Shown here piece after piece: positions 26,883 through 36,100 of a stretch of DNA of 64,000 nt. The position numbers and the translations under genes are program-made. The notes below the pieces were generated by a model, which searched no databases, was not told the DNA's origin, and saw only the letters and a list, made by a program, of their open reading frames with translations. How positions within the stretch are numbered: position 1 is the first letter of the stretch; each line of letters opens with the position of its first letter. The stretch is from Planctomycetota bacterium (GTDB taxonomy: Bacteria; Planctomycetota; Uabimicrobiia; Uabimicrobiales; Uabimicrobiaceae), in assembly GCA_029260735.1 (NCBI GenBank), contig JAJDCR010000042.1, forward strand, positions 1-64,000, written 5' to 3'.

Positions 26883-28766
26883 ATGTCCCAGCCTTGCGTT
26901 CATGAAGTTTTTTCCCAGAAAGCACAATTGTATCCTGAAAAAACAGCTGTATCCACGAGTCACGGTCCAAAAAACTATCGAGAATTAGAAGAGGAGAGCA
27001 ACCGCTGTGCTCACTTCCTTTTAAAAAAAGGAGTGCGCCGGGAAGACTTAGTTCTTGTCTTCGGAGCTAGCTCTGAGGAGATGGTCATTGCCCTTCTCGC
27101 CATTTTCAAAGCGGGAGCTTGCTTTGTTCCCTGGGATTGCACCGTTCCCCTCGCCAAAACAAAAGAGATGATCTCTCGCTTCTCCCCACGTTTTCTCCTC
27201 GTGAATTCTGATTCTGTCATAAGGGAGCAGGATGCTAGTGCTTTAGGTATAGAAAACGTTTTTTCCCTTCCCCAAGCACTAGCAGAAGAAACCCAAGCTG
27301 ACTTCCCTGCTGTTAGCTGGTCTTCTGATGGCACTTGCTATCTCTATTTTACATCAGGGTCAACTGGAGAGCCAAAAGCCATTGCGGGAAGAATGTCGGC
27401 TTTAAATAACTTTATCGCTTGGGAACAGTCTTCTTTTGCCCTGAAAGAGGGAGAAAAGGTGAGTCAGCTAACCCACCCAACTTTTGATGCCTATCTCCGG
27501 GATGTTTTTTTTCCTTTATGTAACGGGGGAACTATTTCTATTCCTAAAACCCCTGAGCTTGTCGGAGAAAGCAAAAGATTTCTCGGCTGGTTAGAGAAAG
27601 AGGAGATTTCTTTTCTTCATTGCGTTCCCTCTCTTTTTCGCATTCTTCTCCAAGCAAACTTGACCTCTCATTCTTTACTCAATCTACGCTATGTTCTAAC
27701 TTCAGGGGAAGCTCTTTTCCCCCAAGACACCAAAACTTGGTACGAACTTTTTGGAGAACGTATTTCTTTGGTCAATCTCTATGGGCCTTCCGAAGCTACT
27801 ATGATTAAATTCTCTCACCCAGTGCGTTCTGTCGATACGAAGGCACGTTCTATTCCTATTGGAAAACCTCTACCAGGCACCGAAGCTTTTTTACTAGACT
27901 CTCACGGCCAAGCTTGTTCCCCTGGTAAGGTCGGAGAAATCTATCTCAAAACTTTGGACTTGAGCAAAGGGTACTATCAGAATGAAGAAGCGAGTAAGAG
28001 AGTTTTTCTTTGTGATCCTCGGGAAAAAAACTCTTCTTTTTCTTCTACTCTCGTCTATAAAACGGGAGACTATGGCCGTATTTTACTGGATGGCAACTGG
28101 GAGTTTCTCGGGCGACAAGACCGGCAAGTCAAAATTCGAGGAGTGCGAATAGAATTAGAAGCGATTGAGAAAAGCTTACAAGAAATCAAAGGAGTAGAAG
28201 AAGTTGCGGTCGCCGAGCAAAAAGATAAGCAAGGTAATAAGTATCTGGGAGCCTACTTGGTTATCTCCGAAAAACAGACCTTAGAGAGTATTCGAAAGAT
28301 CATAAACGAAAAATTACCCGAAAGTATGCACCCCTCTGCTTTTGCTTTTCTTCCTTCTTTACCTCGAACTTTGAGTGGAAAGATAGATTACAAAAGCTTG
28401 CCCGCATTAGGACAATCGCGCGAACATTTGACCAGTCCCTTTGTTCCTCCCCAAACCGAAAGTGAAAAATCATTGCTCTCTATCTGGGAAGAATTATTGG
28501 CCCTATCCCCCATTGGCATCGAAGATTCGTTTTTAGATTTGGGAGGGCACTCTCTTTTGGCGACCCAAGTTTTATCGAGGATTTTTCAGCACTTCTCCGT
28601 TGAAATTCCCCTGGGAGTTTTCTTAGAAAAAAATACCATCTCTGAGTTGGCTTTAGAGATCACTCATCGTCAATTAAACCAAACAGAGGAGGCGGAGGCA
28701 CTTCTGGCCGAGATCGAAAGTCTTTCCGAAGAAGAACTCGATCGGCTTTTGGAGGAAGAGGTATGA
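26883..28766 (+). CDS. NRPS starter protein: adenylation-thiolation (A-T) didomain
   Basis: 627 aa with no condensation domain. A motifs: a3 FTSGSTGEPKA, a5 NLYGPSEAT, a7 YKTGDYG, a8 GRQDRQVKIRGVRIELEAIE, a10 LSGKIDYKSLP with the catalytic Lys. T domain near residue 555: DSFLDLGGHSLLAT with the phosphopantetheine Ser. The substrate-pocket region reads FDAYLRD, so Asp235 is kept, as for an alpha-amino acid. The rest (Arg at the 239 site, Leu322, Met330) matches no code I know. It should load the first residue for the 2758-aa synthetase. An acidic tail after the T domain could dock with the partner. It overlaps the next gene by ATGA. Confidence 0.93.
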   Translation: MSQPCVHEVFSQKAQLYPEKTAVSTSHGPKNYRELEEESNRCAHFLLKKGVRREDLVLVFGASSEEMVIALLAIFKAGACFVPWDCTVPLAKTKEMISRFSPRFLLVNSDSVIREQDASALGIENVFSLPQALAEETQADFPAVSWSSDGTCYLYFTSGSTGEPKAIAGRMSALNNFIAWEQSSFALKEGEKVSQLTHPTFDAYLRDVFFPLCNGGTISIPKTPELVGESKRFLGWLEKEEISFLHCVPSLFRILLQANLTSHSLLNLRYVLTSGEALFPQDTKTWYELFGERISLVNLYGPSEATMIKFSHPVRSVDTKARSIPIGKPLPGTEAFLLDSHGQACSPGKVGEIYLKTLDLSKGYYQNEEASKRVFLCDPREKNSSFSSTLVYKTGDYGRILLDGNWEFLGRQDRQVKIRGVRIELEAIEKSLQEIKGVEEVAVAEQKDKQGNKYLGAYLVISEKQTLESIRKIINEKLPESMHPSAFAFLPSLPRTLSGKIDYKSLPALGQSREHLTSPFVPPQTESEKSLLSIWEELLALSPIGIEDSFLDLGGHSLLATQVLSRIFQHFSVEIPLGVFLEKNTISELALEITHRQLNQTEEAEALLAEIESLSEEELDRLLEEEV

Positions 28767-30106
28767 GCGGCGTGGAAAAAAAACTGGCTAATCTTTCGTT
28801 GAAGCAAAGAAAACTTTTAGAGAAACGTCTCCAGCTCTCCCAAAATAAACCCGAGAAAGGAGACGATAACCGTGTCTTGCTTTCTCCTGGTGAAGGAGCG
28901 GAAGAACTTCTTGCTCACTTTTATGGTAAATACCCTTGGCCTTGGCGTCCTTTGCGCTTTGAGTTTTTAAGCGATCCTCTTTTTGAAACCACTATGTTAA
29001 ACCAAGATGTCGGAGATTGGGAGCATCAAACCGTTCCTCCTGATGCTCAAGTTTGGGTCGCAGGTTGTGGAACGAACCAAGCAATCATCACTGCTTTGCG
29101 TTTTCCCCAAGCCCAAATTATTGCTTCGGATATATCTCGCTCTTCTTTGGATTTAGCGAAAAAAACAGCGGATCAGCTTCAGTTGAAAAATTTAGAACTC
29201 AGAGAAGAGAGCATTAATGAAGTTTCTTACAAAGAGGAATTTCATTATATTATTTGCACCGGAGTAATCCACCATAACGCCGATCCTCAAAAGACTCTTG
29301 CTATGCTATCGAAAGCTCTTCGGCCAGAAGGTATTCTAGAGCTAATGGTCTACAACCGCTTTCATCGTTTGGTCACAAGTGCCTTCCAGAAAGCGATGCG
29401 AATTTTTAGTGAGGATAAACAGGTTGATTTTGAGGAGCAGCTAAGAACAGCCAAGCAGATCATTGCCCAAGAAGAGATCAAAAACGGCCTAGAAAAAGCT
29501 TTTGTTCAGTTTATGGAGTGGTCGGATGTAGACTTAGCCGATTTGTTAATTCAGCCGGTAGAGCATAGCTACACCGTAGAGAGTTTAGCTTCCCTTGTGG
29601 ACGATTGTGATTTATACCTTTCGGCTCCTTGCTTGAGTCCTTATGCGAAGTTTCTTGCCAAAAACTCTTGGGAAATGGAGTTTGATAATCTTGAGCTGGA
29701 AAAACGCTATTGGTTCTTACCTGATATCAAGCGCTGGCAGATGACAAATCTTTTGTGGCACGAAAAATCTCCTCTCTTGTGGTTCTACCTACGCAAAAAA
29801 GGACAAGGGAAAAACTACTCTGAAATTTGTCGCAGCATGCTCAAGCAAAAATTTTGTCTTGCTCAAACAGAGCAAAGAATGTATCTGCAAAAAGAAGAGG
29901 ACTATATTTTAGCTCCCCAAAAGATCCCCTACCCTACTGGACGACAAGAGAAGGAGAAAAGTATTCTGAGCCAAATTAATCCGACCCTTTCTTTGGGAGA
30001 TATCTTGGAAAAAGAGGGAACTTCTTTAAATCTATCCTCTTTGCATAAAATACGTTTACACCTAACCAGCTCTGCTTTTCCTTATCTTCAATCTACTTCA
30101 TCATGA
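28763..30106 (+). CDS. SAM-dependent methyltransferase of the peptide operon
   Basis: 447 aa. Class I SAM-binding motif VWVAGCGTNQA near residue 97, then ASDIS at the acidic end of strand 2 and FHYIICTGVIHHNADP at motif II, followed by a long C-terminal region of unknown role. The first 25 residues (LSLKQRKLLEKRLQ) closely resemble the start of the downstream NRPS (LSPKQRALLEKKLAQ), as if sharing a docking helix. It overlaps both neighbours by 4 nt, so it is made in step with them. Target atom unknown; N- or O-methylation of a carrier-bound intermediate or of the product is likely. Confidence 0.88.
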   Translation: MSGVEKKLANLSLKQRKLLEKRLQLSQNKPEKGDDNRVLLSPGEGAEELLAHFYGKYPWPWRPLRFEFLSDPLFETTMLNQDVGDWEHQTVPPDAQVWVAGCGTNQAIITALRFPQAQIIASDISRSSLDLAKKTADQLQLKNLELREESINEVSYKEEFHYIICTGVIHHNADPQKTLAMLSKALRPEGILELMVYNRFHRLVTSAFQKAMRIFSEDKQVDFEEQLRTAKQIIAQEEIKNGLEKAFVQFMEWSDVDLADLLIQPVEHSYTVESLASLVDDCDLYLSAPCLSPYAKFLAKNSWEMEFDNLELEKRYWFLPDIKRWQMTNLLWHEKSPLLWFYLRKKGQGKNYSEICRSMLKQKFCLAQTEQRMYLQKEEDYILAPQKIPYPTGRQEKEKSILSQINPTLSLGDILEKEGTSLNLSSLHKIRLHLTSSAFPYLQSTSS

Positions 30107-33100
30107 AACCACCTATCGACTTAAGTAAGCTCTCTCCGAAGCAAAGAGCTCTTCTCGAAAAAAAGCTCGCCCAAAAAACACGAGACTTTCCTTCTCTCAA
30201 TTCTCTCAAGCCTTTTCCTCGAAAGGAAAGTCACCCCCTTTCTTATGCTCAGAGACGACTCTGGTTTTTGCACCAGATGGATTTGGAAACTTGGGCCTAC
30301 CATGTTTTTTTAGTCTACAGAGTAAAAGGGCCCCTAAGAGTAGAAAAACTTCGAAATGCCTTGGGGAAAATCCAAGAACGTCACGAAATTTTCCGAACTA
30401 TTTTTCCCTCCTCTGAGGGCACAGAACCTCAACAGGTCGTTTTATCTTCCCCTAGTTTGCCCTTCCAAGAAACAGATTTATTTCCTCTTTCTTTTTCTAA
30501 TGATAAAAAAAAAGAAGATAAAAAAGAAAAAATTTTAGATCTTGTGCGAGAAGAAATCCAACGTCCCTTTCCGTGGAAAATCTCTCCTCCTTGGCGTATT
30601 CACTTAGTCCATTTAGGAGAAAATGAACATCTTTTTATCGGTGTCTGGCACCATATTCTAACGGACGGTTGGTCGCTCTCTCTCTTTCTCCGTGAGTTAG
30701 AACATTTTTACTTTGACAAGGAGTTACCTTCGCCCTCTCTTCACTATATCGATTTTGCTCTTTGGCAACGCCAACAACTGCAAGGGGAAAAACTCCAAAA
30801 CTTGCTCCTTTACTGGAAGAAAGAGATGAAGAAAGCCTCTCCTTTAATTGAGCTTCCTTATGATTTTCCTCGGCCACCTACTCAGAGCTACGAAGGAGCC
30901 ACTTATTCCTGGGCAATATCCTCCTCTGAAAGGTCTGCCTTAGTCCAGTTAGGAAAAGAAGAAAAGGCTACTCTCTTCATGGTTTTACTCACTTCTCTTT
31001 ACGCTCTTCTTTGCCGCTACCAAACCTCTGGCCAAGACCCCGTTTTAGGAATCAGTGTGGCTAACCGTAACCCCCAAGAGTTGGAAAATATCTCGGGTCT
31101 TTTTGTCAATACCCTACCTTTACATACATCCATTTATTCCGAGATAAGTGGGAGAGCTCTTTTAGAGAAAATACGTCAAAAATATTTAGATCTACACAAT
31201 CATCAGGATTTGCCTTTTGAAAAACTCGTAGAAAATCTCCAGCCCGAAAGAAATCTCAGTTACCATCCGCTCTATCAAGTGATGTTTACTTTTCAAAGCT
31301 ACCAAAATTTTGCTCTGGATTTAGAAGGACTATCTTGGAAGCGTTTGCGAGTTGATCCTCAAGTGGCCATGCTAGATCTCAGTTTCTCTGTCGAAGAAAT
31401 CGAGGAAGGGCTTTACGTTCAAGTAGAGTATTGTAAAGACCTTTTCACCCTTGAGACGATTAAGCGAATTTCTGAGCATTGGCAAAATATTATCCACTCT
31501 ATGCTAACAGAATTGAATACTTCTTTTTTTCGCTGGTCTCTTTTAAGCGAAAAAGAAAGAGAAGTAATTGGCAATAACTCAAAGAACTTTTCTTTCTCCA
31601 TTTTTTCCAAGGAAGCGAGCATCCCTCTTTTGTGGGAAAAACAAGCCCAACAATTTCCGAAGCGAGTTATCCTCGAAAATCCCGATGGAAAAATATTTAC
31701 CTACGAACAGATAAATATCCAAGCTAATTGCTGGGCCCACTATCTCCAAACATTGATTGCTCCGGGAGAGCCCGTCGCTATTTATTCAGAGCGAGATAAC
31801 CTTGCTCTGGTTGCTGCTCTGGCTATTTTAAAAGCAGGAGGAACTTGTCTTCCTTTAGACCAAGAATCTCCGCCGAATTATCTTTCTTATATTCTCGAAG
31901 ATAGTCAAGTTCGTTTTATTTTTACGAAAACAATTTATTCCAAAAGCTGGAGCAAGGACATTCAGGAGATTTTTCTCGACCAAGATCCTCCCCTTGCTTT
32001 CCGAGATTCCTCGGATAACATGAATACTTCTATCTCTCCGACAAATAGAGCCTATTTAATCTATACTTCCGGCTCTACGGGGATTCCAAAAGGAGTTTTG
32101 CTCCATCATCAGAGCATTGTTCATCGTGTCCAGTGGATGGCTGAGGCTTTTCCTTTTTCTCCCGAAGAGACTTGCGCGCAAAAAACTTCTTGGAGTTTTG
32201 CCGATGCCATTGCCGAAATCCTCACTCCCCTTTTGCACGGGATTAAGTTGATTATGGTGCCAGACGACGTTTTGAAAGACCCTTCTCTATTTCTTTCTCT
32301 TTTAGAAGAAAAAAAAATCACTCGGATTCTCTTAGTCCCTTCTTTACTCCGCACTCTCTTGGCCAGGCAAACTCACCAAATAAGCCAGCTCTCTTCGCTT
32401 AAACTATGGATGCTCAGCGGAGAAGAACTCACAAGAAATCTTGCCCAAAAATTTTTCCAGGCTCAACCCCAAGCGAGCTTGGTCAATTTTTATGGATCGA
32501 CCGAAGTGACCGGAGATATTTTATTCTATGAACTGACCAAAGAGACCTTGCCCTTAGATCGCTCATCTATCCCTTTAGGATACCCCTTGAGCAACACTCA
32601 AGTTCATATTTTAGACCCCAGAGGAGAGCCCTGTCCTTGGGGAGTGGTCGGAGAAATCTATGCCAGCGGAATTCCCCTTGCTCTGGGCTACTGGAATAGG
32701 CCCGAGCTAACCCAAAAAAGTTTCTCCCATTCTCTAAGAGAAGAGCGTCTATACAAAATGGGAGACTGGGGAGCTTATAACTCTCGTGGAGAAATTCTTT
32801 TTTATGGTCGACACGACCGGCAGGTTAAGCTTCGGGGCTATCGAATAGAGCTAGAAGCTATCGAAGTTATTATAGAGCGACATCCTAGAGTAGAAAAAAC
32901 GGTCGTTCTTTATAATGCTAGTGAAGAGCGTTTGCTTGCTTATATAGAAGCCTCGGAGAAAAATCTCACTCAGGAACTACAAGAGCTTGTTCAAAAATCT
33001 CTTCCTTCTTATATGCTTCCTGCAAAGTGGTTTATTTTTTCTTGTTTTCCTCGCACGACAAATGGAAAAATAGACCTTCTTGCTTTGAAAAAAATGAAAG

Positions 33101-36100
33101 AAAAGGGAGTTTCTCTTTCTCCAGAGCCACCTTCTACTACCACCGAAAAAAAGTTAGCTTATCTTTGGAGTCAGCTTTTAAGAAAAAAAGAATGGGGAAG
33201 AGAAGATGGATTTTTTTCTTCTGGAGGGCACTCTCTTCTCGCCATGCACCTCGCTATGGAAATCCAAAAGAATTTTGGAGTTTCTTTGCCGGTTAAGATG
33301 ATCTTTCAATTTCCTCTTCTGAAACAACTCGCGGTGGTTATCGATAAGAAAAGGGGAGAGCAGGAAGAAAAATTTACCTCAACTATTCTTCCTGCCCCTA
33401 GAAGAGAGTACTATGATCTTTCTCCGGCCCAAAAACGAATGTTTATTTTGCATCATCTCGAAAAGGACTGTACGGCCTATAATATCACCTATGCTAAATG
33501 GGTCAAAGGTCCCTTGAGCATTCCTCGCTTAGAAAAAGCCTTTGCCAATTTAATTGCTCGGCATGAATCTTTACGGACTTCTTTTCCTCTAATCCACTCT
33601 GAGCCCCAACAAAAAATTCATGACCAAGTGACTTTTTTGATCTCTACGAAAAAGACTACCCAAGAAGAACTCCCTTTTCTGATCGATTCCTTCATTCGTC
33701 CTTTTGATTTAAACAAAGCCCCTCTTCTTCGGGTTTGTCTTTGCGAGCTCAATAAGGAGGAACATATTCTTCTCTGGGATATCCACCACATCATTGCCGA
33801 TGGAGTTTCCATGGGAATTATGACCCGAGAACTAGGTTCCCTTTATGAGAGAGAAAAGCTTGCTCCCTTATCTTTGCAGTATAAAGACTTTAGTGTCTGG
33901 CAAAACCATTTTTTGGCTCAGAAAAAAGATTGTCCTCACCGCGAGTATTGGTGGGAACGCTTTTCAAAAAATCTTCCCCAACTAGAAATTCCCACGGATT
34001 ATCCTCGAAAAGATGTTCCAAACTATAAGGGGGATCAAATCCAATTTAGTCTAGGCGAATCTCTTACCAAAAAAATAAAAGCTCTCTTTTCCGAGAATAT
34101 GACCTTACAAATGAAGTTGCTTGCGCTTTACAAAATTCTTCTTTATCGCTATACGGGAGAGAAAGATATTACGGTGGGGCTTGTTATTGCAGGACGACGT
34201 TTTTCCGAGTTAAAAGGGATTGTCGGGATGTTTGTCAATGCACTCGCTCTTCGAAGCGAGCTCGAAAAAGACCTTTCTTTTTTTGAGTTTCTTGGACAAG
34301 TGCAAAAAAATTCCTTAGCGGCTTACGAACACCAAGACTATCCTTTTGATCGCTTGGTCGAAGAGCTGGAGCTAACCCGAGGCCGAAGTCCGCTTTTTGA
34401 CACCGCTTTTGTCGTTCAAAACATGGATATACCCGAAATTAAAGCGGAGGGATTGAACTTTTCTCCTTATGAGTTTGTTCCGAAGCAAGCTATCTTTGAT
34501 CTCGTTTTTCAGGTGAAAGAGTCCGAGAATCAAATTCAATTTACTTTGAACTACAGCACCTCTCTCTTTCGTCAAAAAACGATCCAAAGAATGATCTCTC
34601 ATTACCAAAATTTACTAGCCGATACCGTTAAATATCCCCATAAGAAAATCTCCGAACTTCGGTTTCTTTCTCCCTCGGAGGAGCAGCAAGTATATAAAGA
34701 ATTTCCTTCTTCCTCTAGCTATTTTCCAGATAGCCATCTTATAGAGCTTTTCCAAGAGCAAGCTAAGAAAAAAGGTTCTCAGCTTGCCCTTTCCTTTGAA
34801 GAAAGCTCTCTCTCCTTTGAAGAAAGCTCTCTTTCTTATGACAAACTTGATCAAGAATCAAATAGATTGGCTCACTATCTAAGAGGACGAGGTTTACAGA
34901 AAGGAGAGCGGGTCTTTCTTTATCTGCCCCGCTCTCCTGAGTTAATTCAGGCTACTTTGGGAGTGCTCAAAGCAGGAGGTATATCTGTCCCTGTTGAACC
35001 AAAACTCCCCCTTGTCCGAATGAGAACAATGCTCGAAGAAGTTTCTCCCCAAATTGTTCTTTCCTTCTCTCACTATCTCCCAGAACTTTATCCGCTTCAA
35101 TGGGAAAAAAGAGGATTTACGACATTATGTTGTTTAGACACAGATAATGTCTATGCTTCTATCGAAAAAAGAAAAGACAACGACCTTTCCAGCTTAGAGC
35201 TATGGGAGTATGTCGCTGAGAATGCAAAAGATGATATCCAAGCGGGAGGTTGGCGAAGTAGCTACACCAATGAGCCCTTTTCTTTTGCGGAAATGGAAGA
35301 GTATAGTGAAAATGCTTACCAAAAATTAAAGCCTCGGCTTCACTCCCAGAGTAAAGTTTTGGAAATTGGTTGTGGCTCGGGCTTGACCATGAAAAAAATT
35401 GCTCCTTTAGTGAAAGAGTATTGGGGAAGTGACTTGTCGCCTTCTTTGATCAAGCGCAACCAAGTCTTTATTAGCGAACACAGCTGGAAAAATGTTAGGC
35501 TCCTTACTTTAGCCGCTCATGAAATAGATCAGGTTTTAGAGCAAGATTTTGACCTAGTCATTCTCAATAGTGTTGTCCAAACTTTTCCCGGCCACAACTA
35601 TTTGCGCCAAGTTCTCCAAAAGATTTGTCAGATCCTCACTCCCCAAGGAGATATCTTTATCGGGGACGTTATGGACCAAGAGAAAAAAGAATCCCTTTTA
35701 GAAGACATAAAAATCTTCCAGAAAAAACACCCTGAGCACAGAAGTAAGACAGATTTCTCGGCGGAGCTTTTTTTACCTCGTATTTTTTTTGAGGATCTCG
35801 CCCAAGACCTCGGGTCTAAATTTGAGTTCAGTGAGAAGATAGGTGCCATTTCCAACGAGCTCACTCGATTTCGCTATGATCTAGTGTTGTCTCTGAGGCC
35901 AGAGTTAGCTCAAAAAGAAACTTCCCGAACTTACCATCGGCAGCAAAATGACCAAAGTACTTTAGCTTCCTGCCCTAGTTCCGATTTTCCTTGTTATCTT
36001 TCTCCTGAAGATACTGCCACTTTAATCTTTACTTCGGGGTCAACGGGAAAACCAAAAGCGGTTCAGGTAACTCATCGTAATATTGTGCGCTTGGTTAAAG

